Shown: positions 1 to 8,917 of the stretch, in pieces
How the letters are laid out: every line of letters starts with the position of its first letter
Position numbering within the stretch: the stretch's first letter is position 1
Assembly (NCBI GenBank): GCA_045594025.1
Contig: JAZNXS010000003.1
Location: forward strand, 50,461-114,460
Length of the DNA stretch: 64,000 nucleotides
Reading direction: 5' to 3'
DNA from: Scatosoma sp045594025
GTDB taxonomy: Bacteria; Bacillota; Clostridia; Christensenellales; Borkfalkiaceae
Notes under the pieces: generated by a model
Seen by the model: only the letters and a program-made list of their open reading frames with translations
Database searches by the model: none
Told to the model about the DNA's origin: nothing
Program-made: the position numbers and the translations under genes

Positions 1-3
1 TCA

Positions 4-2184
4 TTAAAGGTGTAATACCCTATCTTTGATTTCCTGCGTTCTGCCCTGGTTCCAGTACTGCGTACCGATGTAGCCGCAGGTGCGTCTTGCGACGTTCATC
101 TTTGCTTGGTCACGGTTATGGCAATGCGGGCATTCCCATACGAGTTTCCCCGATTCGTCCGTGATGACCTGAATTTCACCGTCGTAGCCGCATTCCTGAC
201 AGTAATCGCTCTTCGTGTTCAATTCCGCATACATGATATTTTCATAGATAAATTTCATAACGGAAAGCACGGCAGGAATATTATCCTGCATGTTGGGAAC
301 TTCTACGTACGAGATAGCACCGCCGGGAGATAACTGCTGAAATTCGCTTTCAAACGAAAGTTTCTTAAACGCGTCGATTTCTTCGGAAACGTGTACGTGA
401 TAGCTGTTGGTGATATAGCTCTTATCCGTTACGCCGGGAATAATACCGAAACGCTTTTGCAAACATTTCGAGAATTTATACGTCGTACTTTCAAGCGGCG
501 TGCCGTACAAGGAGAAATCGATATTTTCCTTTTCCTTCCATTCCTTGCACTTGTCGTTCATGTGCTTCATAACCGCCAAAGCAAACGGCTTCGCCTCTTC
601 ATCCGTATGCGATTTTTCCGTCATATATTTCACGCATTCATACAAGCCTGCATAACCAAGAGAGATTGTAGAATAACCGCCAAAGAGCAATTTATCAATC
701 TTTTCCCCTTTCTCAAGGCGAGCGAGCGCACCGTACTGCCACAAAATAGGCGCTGCATCGGAAAGAGTACCCTTCAAACGGTTGTGACGTTCCATCAATG
801 CTTGATAACAAAGCTCTAAACGCTCGTCGAAGATTTCCCAGAATTTCGCTTCATTTTTACCCGAAGAAAGCGCAACGTCTACGAGGTTGATTGTGACAAC
901 GCCTTGGTTGAAACGGCCGTAATATTTCGGCTTACCGTTTTCATCTATGTAAGGCGTTAAGAAGCTGCGGCAGCCCATGCAAGTAAAGCAATGTCCTTCG
1001 CCGTTCTTATCCACCTTGAATTCCAACATTTTCTTTTCGGAAATATAGTCGGGAACCATGCGCTTTGCCGTACATTTTGCGGCAAGCTCCGTAAGATACC
1101 AATACGGCTGTTCCTCGGAAATATTATCGGGTTCTAATACGTAAATCAGCTTCGGGAAAGCAGGCGTAATCCAAACGCCGGCCTCGTTTTTAACGCCCAT
1201 AATACGCTGACGCAACGTTTCTTCAATAATCAATGCAAGGTCTGCTTTTTCCTGCTCGTTACGCGCTTCATTCAAGTACATAAATACCGTCACAAAAGGC
1301 GCTTGACCATTGGTCGTCAAAAGGGTTACAACTTGGTATTGGATCGTTTGAATACCCCTCTTGATTTCATCGCGAAGACGCTTTTCTGCGATGGCTGCAA
1401 TCTGCTCTTCCGTAGCGTTGAGTTCTTTCAATTCATCCGCCACTTCTTTGCGAATCTTTTTACGGCTGATTTCCACAAAAGGAGCAAGGTGCGTCAAAGA
1501 AATACTCTGGCCACCGTACTGGTTGGACGCAACCTGCGCAATAATCTGCGTTGCAATATTACAAGCAGTAGAAAAGCTGTGCGGCTTTTCAATCAGCGTA
1601 CCGGAAATAACCGTTCCGTTTTGTAACATATCTTCCAAATTGACAAGGTCACAATTGTGCATATGCTGAGCGAAATAATCCGCGTCGTGGAAGTGAATCA
1701 ACCCTTGATCGTGCGCCGTTACAATATCATTCGGCAATAAAATACGACGAGTAAGGTCCTTGGAAACCTCGCCTGCCATATAGTCACGCTGAACGCTATT
1801 CACCGTGGGATTTTTATTGGAATTTTCCTGTTTAACTTCCTCGTTGTTACATTCGATCAACGACAAAATCTGCGCATCCGTCGTGTTTACTTTACGAACA
1901 AGCGCACGGTTATAACGATAGGTAATATATTTACGCGCCAACGCAAAACAAAGCGTTGCCATCAAGCGGTTTTCCACCATATCCTGGATTTCTTCTACGT
2001 GAGGCGCTCTGCCTAAATTGGCGCACTGCTCGGTAACTACGTCAACAATGGCCTGCAAAGCCCCCTCGGATATACGGTCTCTATCCGCTACTTCATTATT
2101 AGCCTTTCGAATCGCCCCAGCGATTTTCTCCTTATCAAATACAACTTCCTCTCCACTTCTCTTAATAATCTTCATTTCTTTCAT
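4..2184 (-). CDS. nrdD: Anaerobic (class III) ribonucleoside-triphosphate reductase
   Basis: Glycyl-radical enzyme that makes deoxyribonucleotides without oxygen; cytoplasmic. The 726 residues begin with an ATP-cone (about 1-95), continue with the barrel (motif CFTCMGC carries active-site cysteines) and end with a zinc site (CQECG...CPHC) and the glycyl-radical loop RRTCGYIG, radical Gly near residue 704. Length is normal for the family. The start ATG at 2182-2184 has a GGGG-containing site about 10 nt upstream. The stop is TAA immediately followed by TGA, and an ATG (complement of 2-4) overlaps it, so the activase gene nrdG probably starts here and lies outside the window (inference). Preceded by NrdR boxes, so nucleotide-responsive repression is expected. 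Confidence 0.97.
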   Translation of the reverse strand: MKEMKIIKRSGEEVVFDKEKIAGAIRKANNEVADRDRISEGALQAIVDVVTEQCANLGRAPHVEEIQDMVENRLMATLCFALARKYITYRYNRALVRKVNTTDAQILSLIECNNEEVKQENSNKNPTVNSVQRDYMAGEVSKDLTRRILLPNDIVTAHDQGLIHFHDADYFAQHMHNCDLVNLEDMLQNGTVISGTLIEKPHSFSTACNIATQIIAQVASNQYGGQSISLTHLAPFVEISRKKIRKEVADELKELNATEEQIAAIAEKRLRDEIKRGIQTIQYQVVTLLTTNGQAPFVTVFMYLNEARNEQEKADLALIIEETLRQRIMGVKNEAGVWITPAFPKLIYVLEPDNISEEQPYWYLTELAAKCTAKRMVPDYISEKKMLEFKVDKNGEGHCFTCMGCRSFLTPYIDENGKPKYYGRFNQGVVTINLVDVALSSGKNEAKFWEIFDERLELCYQALMERHNRLKGTLSDAAPILWQYGALARLEKGEKIDKLLFGGYSTISLGYAGLYECVKYMTEKSHTDEEAKPFALAVMKHMNDKCKEWKEKENIDFSLYGTPLESTTYKFSKCLQKRFGIIPGVTDKSYITNSYHVHVSEEIDAFKKLSFESEFQQLSPGGAISYVEVPNMQDNIPAVLSVMKFIYENIMYAELNTKSDYCQECGYDGEIQVITDESGKLVWECPHCHNRDQAKMNVARRTCGYIGTQYWNQGRTQEIKDRVLHL

Positions 2185-2241
2185 GTCTCTAACCCCTAAC
2201 TTCTTCCTTCTATCTTATGTGAAAACAAATCTATCGAAAAA

Positions 2242-2397
2242 AAACAATATCTTGCGTTAAATCTACCGTCTATAACACAATATATTGTGTACGTGCCGTT
2301 TTTCGTGCTTTACTATTATACCATATCTTGTGCCAAAGTCAAGCAACTGAACACAAAATATGGTATAGGAAAAACTTATAGATACAAGATATGGAAA
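2242..2397 (-). promoter_or_regulatory. nrdD promoter with NrdR-box array
   Basis: A sigma-A promoter reads toward nrdD: -35 TTGACT (2337-2342), 16 bp, -10 TATAAT (2315-2320). Five sites resemble the NrdR box (consensus acaCwAtATaTwGtgt): 2242-2257, 2275-2290 (perfect palindrome ACACAATATATTGTGT), 2318-2333 (inside the -35/-10 spacer), 2351-2366 and 2382-2397. Start-to-start spacings are 33, 43, 33 and 31 bp, near whole helical turns as NrdR pairs require. NrdR is the known ATP/dATP-sensing repressor of nrd operons. The outer two boxes are weaker matches. Confidence 0.85.
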
Positions 2398-2484
2398 AGC
2401 GATTTTTGCCTTAAAATTAGGGAATGTCAAGTAAATTTAACGATTTTTGCTATTGAAAAATAAAATACTTTAATACTTTTTAAC

Positions 2485-2524
2485 AAAAAAACGAGGATTT
2501 TTTGACAAAAATTCCCCGTTTTTT
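2485..2524. terminator. Bidirectional-looking terminator after the Rho-like gene
   Basis: Arms AACGAGGA (2490-2497) and TCCCCGTT (2513-2520) are flanked by A-rich and T-rich runs on both sides. It lies just downstream of the Rho-like gene stop on the minus strand. Confidence 0.7.
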
Positions 2525-2536
2525 GATTTCTTATTT

Positions 2537-4036
2537 TTATTTTTTTATTTGTTTATACGCTTGCTGTTCCAGTCTGTCAAAATCCGGCGAATCGGACAGC
2601 AATTCGAAAAGTTTTGGTGCGCCGTACTTAGGCAAATATTCGCTGTGGATAAATACATTGAAGGATGACTGTCTGAAACCGACCAACTTATCCGTGTATT
2701 TCCCTCCACAGGAAGAAACGTCAAGCGCAGGATAAATACGACGTTTTGCTAATTCCTCATCCAAATAGATTTCCAAATTTGCAACCGTGGAAAGCTCGGA
2801 TTTGAGTAAATCGTCGGCAGGATTACCCGTATCTGTCGCCAAAGCGCCTAAAATGGTAATCGAACCGCCTTTATCCAAGCATCTTGCCGCGCCAAGATAC
2901 CGCTTTAAATATTGCAACGTTTTGCTTTCTAAGCCGCCTGCTAATACTTTACCGCCAACCGATTGTTCGGTGTCGTTAAACGCCCTCGATAATGCATTGA
3001 AGGAATCGACAATGAGCAAGACGTCTTTACCGTTTTCTGCGTAACGTTTCGCGCGTTTTAATAAGAAGTCCGCCACAAATACTTGGCGAGAAGGCTCGTC
3101 TTCATACGTTGTATACAATAAATTGTCCGCTTTAATAAATTTTCTAAACTGAATAATGCTTTCGGGCGACTGATCCACCAGCAACGTCAACACTTTCAGC
3201 TGCTTATTTTCTTTTATCGCAACCTGCGCCATTTCCAAAAGCAACGTACTCGTCCCCGATTTCGGCGGCGCAAGAACTAAACCTCTTTGCCCTCTTCCAA
3301 ACGGCAAAATCCACTCGAAAAACTTCGGTAATACCCTTCCGTTTTCTTTCCCACTATAAAAATGCATACGCTTTTGAGGCTCTACCGCCATGCATTCGTC
3401 AAACTTATTGCGACGGAAAGTGCCTAAAACCAAATCATTGACGGTCAAAATCGACGTTGCAACCAACGCATTTTGACGCTTTTCACAATAGCAGGTGATG
3501 ACGTCCCCTTCCCGTAAATCGTGTGCGCGGATCAAATCCACGGAGATAATAATTTTTACGGCGGGATCACTGCAATCCAAAGGCAATAACATCGAAACGT
3601 TATTTAACGTCTCAAGCTGTCCTTTAAAAATCTCCCTTATGCCATCCTTTTCCAACTCTTTCGCGTTTGGATCTTCCACCGTTAACACAAAAGGAGTTTC
3701 TTTCACTTTTTTTAATCTTGCATCAAAATCAAAAACGTCGCCGCTTTCTTGGGGAGAAGGTACCCCATATAAGACGCGCAAGGTTTGAACATACTCCTCC
3801 ACCTTTGGATCTACAAAATCGTTTTTAACGGGAGCACCGCGGTTCGAACGGGGTTTCGGCGCAATCTCCCCTGCCAAAACCGCAACGATATCCGCGATAA
3901 GCACTCCTTTTGTCTTATCCTTGGTGGGATTGTCCACCCCGATTTTCCTGCCGTATGCACGAAGCGTATTCAGCGCCAAACCGCCAAGAAACTCTTTGCA
4001 AGCGTATTTAAATTCTGTAAAATTTTTCTCTGCCAT
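2537..4036 (-). CDS. Rho-like protein with degenerate ATPase and RNA sites
   Basis: Homologue of transcription termination factor Rho (499 aa). An N-terminal Rho_N/SAP-like helix domain (about 10-55) and the RecA-like hexamer core (about 235-480) are clear from blocks such as FGRGQRGLVLAPPKSG, VGGKVLAGGL and YLGAARCLDKGGSITI. The catalytic positions are changed: Walker A reads APPKSGTST, so the P-loop Lys is Thr262; the catalytic Glu block DERPEE reads DQSPES (Gln289); SITR reads SFNA; the R-loop Lys of EEFKGTGN is lost (SELSTVAN); the arginine-finger segment NRSGTR reads SSCGGK. The RNP1 block GFGFLR of the RNA-binding domain is not recognisable. Last gene of a tight operon; its ATG overlaps the upstream stop (TAATG). 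Probably not an active terminator motor; a structural or regulatory paralogue is inferred. A canonical rho may exist elsewhere. Confidence 0.8.
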   Translation of the reverse strand: MAEKNFTEFKYACKEFLGGLALNTLRAYGRKIGVDNPTKDKTKGVLIADIVAVLAGEIAPKPRSNRGAPVKNDFVDPKVEEYVQTLRVLYGVPSPQESGDVFDFDARLKKVKETPFVLTVEDPNAKELEKDGIREIFKGQLETLNNVSMLLPLDCSDPAVKIIISVDLIRAHDLREGDVITCYCEKRQNALVATSILTVNDLVLGTFRRNKFDECMAVEPQKRMHFYSGKENGRVLPKFFEWILPFGRGQRGLVLAPPKSGTSTLLLEMAQVAIKENKQLKVLTLLVDQSPESIIQFRKFIKADNLLYTTYEDEPSRQVFVADFLLKRAKRYAENGKDVLLIVDSFNALSRAFNDTEQSVGGKVLAGGLESKTLQYLKRYLGAARCLDKGGSITILGALATDTGNPADDLLKSELSTVANLEIYLDEELAKRRIYPALDVSSCGGKYTDKLVGFRQSSFNVFIHSEYLPKYGAPKLFELLSDSPDFDRLEQQAYKQIKK

Positions 4037-4683
4037 TATGCTTTATATCGCTCCATGTAAATCACTGTCGTTTTTTGCGTTCCGTATGTCGTTTTAGCAA
4101 TCTGCCATTGTCCGTTTTTGCACGTTAGAACGTTTTCTGCCTTTTGTAAAAATCCGCTTGCGTCCGTAATATCCAAAGCGCCATCCAAAGGACGGTAATG
4201 CATGGGAATAACAAATTTCGGCTGATAAGCTTCGATGTATTGCCAGGCTTGCGTGCTATCGATGGTATACGTGCCGCCGATGGGAATCAGCCAAATATCG
4301 GCGTTTAATACGCTTTTAGGAGAAATTTGAGACAAATCCTCACCCAAATCCCCAAAATGACAAAGCGATATACCGTCCGCTTCGATATAGAACATGACGT
4401 TTGCGCCACGTAATGCGCCGCGCATGGGATCGTGCCAGCTGTCTTCGCCTATAATCTTAACGCCGTGCGTTTCGTAAACGCCTGCCTTGTCTATCACAAG
4501 CGGCTCACCCTCAACCGCCTCTACATAATTATGGTCGAAATGCCCGTGACTTATCAATACGACGTCCGCCATCAAGCCTTTCGGCAATTCATAGCCGACC
4601 TTCGTGTACGGGTCTGTTAAAATTGTAACGCCAGCCTGTGTTTCTATCAAAAAACACGCGTGACCTAAATAGGTAATTTTCAT
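4036..4683 (-). CDS. Metallo-beta-lactamase-fold metal-dependent hydrolase (UPF0173-like)
   Basis: Small MBL-fold hydrolase of 215 aa. The metal-binding signature HGHFDH (about residues 46-51) follows the typical start MKITYLGHACFLIE; further ligands are likely in CHFGDLGE and PMHYRPLDG. The family belongs with UPF0173/YtkL-type proteins, whose substrates are unknown. Its start ATG overlaps the DUF1934 gene by 4 bp (ATGA) and its stop overlaps the next start by 1 bp, so the three genes are translationally coupled. Confidence 0.9.
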   Translation of the reverse strand: MKITYLGHACFLIETQAGVTILTDPYTKVGYELPKGLMADVVLISHGHFDHNYVEAVEGEPLVIDKAGVYETHGVKIIGEDSWHDPMRGALRGANVMFYIEADGISLCHFGDLGEDLSQISPKSVLNADIWLIPIGGTYTIDSTQAWQYIEAYQPKFVIPMHYRPLDGALDITDASGFLQKAENVLTCKNGQWQIAKTTYGTQKTTVIYMERYKA

Positions 4684-5066
4684 GCTTGTACCCTTCCTAA
4701 TATTCGCAGAGACATCTTTTGTACCTCGCCGCCGATAACCAAATCGTATTGCAGCGACAATAACAAGGAGCGCTCTGTAACCGAGTACGCTACTTTATGC
4801 GTCACCGTTTGAATTGCGCCGCCAGCGCCGCCAATCCCAATTTCACCGTTTGTAATCTTGCCACGCTCTAAACACAATTTGAGGGTATAATCTCCCTGAC
4901 GCTCAACGTTGGCGGTTTCCCCTTGCAAACGCACGTCAACAATGGCGTTTTCCTCTCTATACCGTATACGCACGACGGAGGAAGAAAGCTCGATTTCCCC
5001 TTTACGGACAATTGTATTTTCCTGCCCGTCTACGTTGGTTGTAATTGTCAGTTCGCACGGTTTCAT
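4680..5066 (-). CDS. DUF1934 family beta-barrel protein
   Basis: Small all-beta protein (128 aa from the ATG at 5066) resembling DUF1934/YwiB, a lipocalin-like fold of unknown role. A longer reading frame reaches a GTG at 5099, but the promoter -10 box ends at 5104, which puts the transcription start at about that GTG. The ATG at 5064-5066, with AAAGAGG about 13 nt upstream, is therefore the better start. First gene of the DUF1934 / MBL / Rho-like operon. Confidence 0.8.
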   Translation of the reverse strand: MKPCELTITTNVDGQENTIVRKGEIELSSSVVRIRYREENAIVDVRLQGETANVERQGDYTLKLCLERGKITNGEIGIGGAGGAIQTVTHKVAYSVTERSLLLSLQYDLVIGGEVQKMSLRILGRVQA

Positions 5067-5103
5067 CCCGATTTTTCGACCTCTTTCGACGATTTTCACA
5101 TTG

Positions 5104-5132
5104 ATTATATCAAATATTGTACAAAATGTAAA
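5104..5132 (-). promoter_or_regulatory. Promoter of the DUF1934 operon
   Basis: -35 TTTACA (5127-5132), 17 bp spacer, -10 TATAAT (5104-5109), minus strand. It sets the transcript start near 5097 and rules against the GTG start of the downstream frame. Confidence 0.75.
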
Positions 5133-5173
5133 CCCGAAATGGAAACTTTTTGAAAAATAATCAAAAATTCCTT

Positions 5174-5998
5174 TTAATCGTTGCCGCGTTTGATGGTTTC
5201 GCGTATTAAACGGCCCTCTTTTAATGCTTCAGAAAGCGATTCCGCATCCCCATTTTTGATGGCTTCTCTGTATACCGATAAATGGGAGATAAGCCCATCC
5301 AATTCCGCCAAAATATATTCTTGATTGCTCATATAAAGCTGCGTCCACATTTTTTCATCAACGCCGGCGATACGCGTCATGTCCTGAAAACTGCCGCCCG
5401 TAAAACCGTCGCATTGCTTAACCTGTGGACTCTTTACGTAGGCATTGGACACGATATGCGCCAACTGTGAGGTGAGCGCAATTTTTTTATCGTGCTCTTC
5501 CGCCGTGCATTCGACGATTTTCCCAAAACGCATTGCCGCAGCGTATTCTTTAATTTCAGCAACGTCTTCTTCCCTCGTTTGCGCCGCGTGCGTAATAATC
5601 AGGTTTGCCCCATGGAATAAATCAACGCTTGCCGAGGCAATGCCCGAAGTCTCCTTCCCTGCCATAGGATGAATCCCTACGTAGCGGTAGTTCCGCTTTT
5701 TCGAATAAACAACCTTTTCAGGCAATTCCTTTACGCCGCAAATATCCGTTACCAAAGCGCCGTCCTTAAAATTTGCCTTATCGAGATAATCCAACGTCGC
5801 CTGAGGCGGTACAGCCAAAAACACGACGTCGTATTCGCTGATATCATTGCCCTTCGCGTGAATATACCCTGCCTGCAAAGCAAATTCTACGGAAGTATCG
5901 CTTCTGCCAAAACCGTCCACCGTATATCCTGCCTTTGTCAGCGCTCCGCAAATCGAACCGCCGATGATACCCAAACCGATTACCGCTATCTTTTTCAT
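5174..5998 (-). CDS. tyrA: Prephenate dehydrogenase
   Basis: Converts prephenate to 4-hydroxyphenylpyruvate with NAD(P), in tyrosine synthesis; cytoplasmic. The 274 aa open with a Rossmann nucleotide motif GLGIIGGSICGAL. GIHPMAGKETSG carries the conserved active-site His region, and DMTRIAGVDEKMW is typical of the helical C-terminal domain. No ACT domain is present, so tyrosine feedback through that module is not expected. RBS AAGGAGCAGG precedes the ATG. Own promoter at 6028-6056; no clear terminator before the DUF1934 promoter region. Confidence 0.93.
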   Translation of the reverse strand: MKKIAVIGLGIIGGSICGALTKAGYTVDGFGRSDTSVEFALQAGYIHAKGNDISEYDVVFLAVPPQATLDYLDKANFKDGALVTDICGVKELPEKVVYSKKRNYRYVGIHPMAGKETSGIASASVDLFHGANLIITHAAQTREEDVAEIKEYAAAMRFGKIVECTAEEHDKKIALTSQLAHIVSNAYVKSPQVKQCDGFTGGSFQDMTRIAGVDEKMWTQLYMSNQEYILAELDGLISHLSVYREAIKNGDAESLSEALKEGRLIRETIKRGND

Positions 5999-6027
5999 AC
6001 CTGCTCCTTAGATATTACATTTTACTT

Positions 6028-6056
6028 ATCATAGCATATTTGTCCGTAAAATACAA
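6028..6056 (-). promoter_or_regulatory. tyrA promoter
   Basis: -35 TTGTAT (6051-6056), 17 bp, -10 TATGAT (6028-6033) on the minus strand, about 30 nt before the tyrA start. Confidence 0.6.
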
Positions 6057-6069
6057 GCAATCTAAAGAA

Positions 6070-6106
6070 AAAACTAAAAAGAAAGAAAGAGCGATTACTC
6101 TTTCTT
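6070..6106 (-). terminator. spoIIID terminator enclosing its stop codon
   Basis: Stem AAGAAAGAG/CTCTTTCTT (6083-6091 with 6098-6106) followed on the minus strand by a T-rich tail. The spoIIID stop codon TAA (6095-6097) sits in the hairpin loop. Confidence 0.75.
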
Positions 6107-6376
6107 CCCTTGATTTTTTTGACTTTTGGTTTTTTCTACGTACTTTTCCCGTGTAGCGATACCGCCGCGGATATGACGCTCGCTTAAGTTTAATTCCAAC
6201 ACTTTACGCGTACGTTCGTATAAATCCGCATCGATATATTTCAGCCGTTCGGAAACGTCTTTATGTACCGTTGATTTACTGATAGAAAAATGTGCGGAAC
6301 ACGCACGGACGGTACAACCCGTCTCTACGATATATTCCGCACATTGAATTGCTCTTTCTTCAATATATTCCCACAA
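6095..6376 (-). CDS. spoIIID: Sporulation transcription factor SpoIIID
   Basis: DNA-binding regulator of the mother-cell compartment, acting between SigE and SigK. 93 aa. The N-terminus YIEERAIQCAEYIVETGCTV and the helix-turn-helix SISKSTVHKDVSERL match the family closely, with the conserved RHIRGGIATREKY tail. Start is a TTG (6374-6376) with GGAGGTCGGGG upstream; alignment to known SpoIIID N-termini supports it. Shows that the organism sporulates. Own terminator overlaps the 3' end. Confidence 0.93.
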   Translation of the reverse strand: MWEYIEERAIQCAEYIVETGCTVRACSAHFSISKSTVHKDVSERLKYIDADLYERTRKVLELNLSERHIRGGIATREKYVEKTKSQKNQGKKE

Positions 6377-6407
6377 ATCCCCGACCTCCGTTAAATGGTT
6401 ACGGAAT

Positions 6408-6438
6408 ATTCTATGTCGGTTTTTAAGAGGTTATAACT
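6408..6438 (-). promoter_or_regulatory. Possible SigE-type promoter of spoIIID
   Basis: CATAGAAT (6408-6415) resembles the SigE -10 consensus CATACAnT; an AGTTATAA at 6431-6438 lies 15 bp upstream. Expected by analogy with SigE control of spoIIID; the -35 match is weak. Confidence 0.35.
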
Positions 6439-6450
6439 GATTTTAGCTGT

Positions 6451-8916
6451 TTATTCCCCTTTTTTGTAAGGCATAGGGATTACCTGCAAAATCGAATCCT
6501 CCGCATAGCGACTGATCTTCTTCGCTCTTGCGCTTTGTACCGAAATGAAGATGTCTTCACTGGACAATTCGCTAACCGCGTGATTCTTTTCTTCTACCGC
6601 AAGCATATACGGCATCGTTACGTACGCCGCCGTCAAGACGCTAGCGCCGTCCTTCAAAGAAACGATCATAGAGCCTTTCTTATAACGCTTCGAGGGCTCG
6701 ATTTGCGAGGCGATGACTTTCTTAAATTTCCCTTCTGTGGTGGCGATAATAATTTCGCCTTCCTCGCTGATTTGCGTCATTAGAACAACGCAATCGCCCT
6801 CACGAAGCATGATACCTCGTACACCCGTTGCGATTCTGCCCTGCGTGGGAATATCGTCCTTCATCGCATTGAGGCAAATACCCTCTTTCGTAACAATGAT
6901 GATGGTATCGTCAGGATTCAAATCCTCTTCCACGCCGATGAGCTCATCTTCTTCGTTGAGTTTTACCGCTTGGAAGCAATCCTTCTTCTGTTCGTATTCC
7001 GACCAGTCAGACTTCTTGATCATACCTTTCTTGGTATAGAACATTAAGCTACCGTAAGGCAAGCGTTCACCCACCTCAAACATAGCAACCACTTTTTCAC
7101 CCGTCTCCGCATCTTTGCTGAGATCCTTTAAGGTAAGCCCTTCGTCGCTCAGCTTGCATTCCAAATCGGGATCAGAAAGATCAATCTTATGGCAATTACC
7201 GTAGTTGGTAAAGGCAAAGACACGTTTATCCGTCTTCGTCTTTAAGAGTTTCGTCGCGATAAGCTGCGGCTTGAACTTTCCATCGATCGGTTTTTCCAAA
7301 GCCTCCACTTGCTTACCCGTCAGCACTTTAAAGCAGTCGTCCGCCGTATACGCAAGCATACAGGGTACGCCGGGCTTCTTTTCCGCTGCCGTTGCAATCA
7401 ATCCGTCCGCTTCGTCGCGCGTGAATACCAAACGGGATTTTCTGGGCGAAGGATATGCATTTTTGATTTCCGTGATTTCCTCTTTGACCACTTGCAACTG
7501 CAAATCACCACTCTTGGAAATCGCCGTAAGCTTTTTGATAAGCTTCTTCAATTCCTTCAGCTCGTTTTCAAGCTTATAAATTTCCAACTTCGTCAATCTG
7601 GACAGCTTTAAATCCAAAATCGCTTGCGCTTGTTCTTTGGAAATCTCGAAACGCGCCATCAATTTCGATCTTGCGTCCGCTGTACTATCCGATTTCTTAA
7701 TAATCGCGATCACTTCGTCTATATTTTGTACCGCAATAATCAAGCCTTCCAAGATATGGCATCTTGCCTGCGCTTGCGCAAGTTCGAACGCTGTTCTACG
7801 CTTGATGACTTTCTGTTGATACTTCACGTAATGACGAATCACGTCAAGCAAACCAAGCTGTTGCGGCTTACCGTCTGCGATTACGACCATATTGATACCG
7901 AACGTTACTTCCAAATCGGTATACTTATACAAGCATTTCAAAATCGCATCGGGATCGGCGTCTTTCTTGATACGAATGACGGCGCGCATACCCGTTCTAT
8001 CCGATTCGTCCGTTACGTGATCGAGTCCTGCGAGCTCCTCTTTCTTCTCTTCACGAAGATCGACGATTTTACGAAGTAATTGCGCTTTATTGACTTGATA
8101 AGGAAGCTCGGTAATAATAAGGTTGGTCTTTCCGCTGTCCGTCTTTTCTACCGCAATTTTCGCACGCAGTGTGATTTTACCTCTACCTGTTTTATAGGCT
8201 TGAATTAATTCGTTTGCAATAATCAAGCCGCCCGTAGGGAAATCGGGAGAAGGAATATATTCCATCATCTCTTCCAAAGAAATTGCGGGGTTGTCAATAT
8301 AAGCAACAACGCCGTTGATGACTTCTTCTAAGTTATGCGTAGGGATATTCGTTGCCAAACCGACAGCAATACCCGATGCGCCGTTGACAAGCAAGTTGGG
8401 GAATCGACCGGGCAAGACGTCCGGTTCTTCCAAGCTATCGTCAAAGTTGGGGGAAAAGGTTACCGTTTCCTTGTCGATATCACGCAAAAGCTCCAACGCC
8501 AAAGGCTGCATTCTCGCTTCTGTGTAACGCATTGCAGCCGCAGGGTCACCGTCAACCGAACCATAGTTGCCGTGTCCGTCGATCAGGGTTTTCCCCATGT
8601 TGAAATCCTGTGCCATGCGCACCATCGCATCGTATACCGAGCTATCGCCGTGAGGATGATATTTACCCATGCAATCCCCAACGATACGCGCACTCTTTTT
8701 ATGCGGTTTATCGGGCGTTAAGCCCATTTCTTTCATGGTATAAAGAATACGTCTTTGTACAGGTTTTAAGCCGTCTTCCACACGAGGCAGCGCTCTATCG
8801 AGAATAACGAATTCCGCATACGGAAGCATGGAAGAATGCAATACTTTTTCAAGAGGTTCAATAAATAATTGACCTTGCGGTTCAATCATTTCAGGCTCGT
8901 TTTTCTTTCTCGCCAT
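6451..8916 (-). CDS. parC: Type II topoisomerase subunit A (ParC/GyrA-like)
   Basis: DNA-cleaving subunit of a type II topoisomerase, 821 aa. The winged-helix/tower region includes KYHPHGDSSVYDAMVRMAQ (quinolone-pocket region with the usual Ser and Asp) and the catalytic tyrosine in AAAMRYTEARM. The C-terminal beta-pinwheel lacks a clear GyrA box (QRRGGKG); the corresponding stretch reads EYEQKKD, which favours topoisomerase IV over gyrase. Begins 1 bp after parE. A separate gyrBA pair is assumed elsewhere (inference); the gyrase/topo IV assignment is therefore moderate. Confidence 0.85.
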   Translation of the reverse strand: MARKKNEPEMIEPQGQLFIEPLEKVLHSSMLPYAEFVILDRALPRVEDGLKPVQRRILYTMKEMGLTPDKPHKKSARIVGDCMGKYHPHGDSSVYDAMVRMAQDFNMGKTLIDGHGNYGSVDGDPAAAMRYTEARMQPLALELLRDIDKETVTFSPNFDDSLEEPDVLPGRFPNLLVNGASGIAVGLATNIPTHNLEEVINGVVAYIDNPAISLEEMMEYIPSPDFPTGGLIIANELIQAYKTGRGKITLRAKIAVEKTDSGKTNLIITELPYQVNKAQLLRKIVDLREEKKEELAGLDHVTDESDRTGMRAVIRIKKDADPDAILKCLYKYTDLEVTFGINMVVIADGKPQQLGLLDVIRHYVKYQQKVIKRRTAFELAQAQARCHILEGLIIAVQNIDEVIAIIKKSDSTADARSKLMARFEISKEQAQAILDLKLSRLTKLEIYKLENELKELKKLIKKLTAISKSGDLQLQVVKEEITEIKNAYPSPRKSRLVFTRDEADGLIATAAEKKPGVPCMLAYTADDCFKVLTGKQVEALEKPIDGKFKPQLIATKLLKTKTDKRVFAFTNYGNCHKIDLSDPDLECKLSDEGLTLKDLSKDAETGEKVVAMFEVGERLPYGSLMFYTKKGMIKKSDWSEYEQKKDCFQAVKLNEEDELIGVEEDLNPDDTIIIVTKEGICLNAMKDDIPTQGRIATGVRGIMLREGDCVVLMTQISEEGEIIIATTEGKFKKVIASQIEPSKRYKKGSMIVSLKDGASVLTAAYVTMPYMLAVEEKNHAVSELSSEDIFISVQSARAKKISRYAEDSILQVIPMPYKKGE

Positions 8917-8917
8917 C

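Noticed and set aside
5067..5099. GTG start giving an 11-residue N-terminal extension of the DUF1934 protein
   Set aside because: The promoter places transcription start at about this codon, and the downstream ATG fits the family start.
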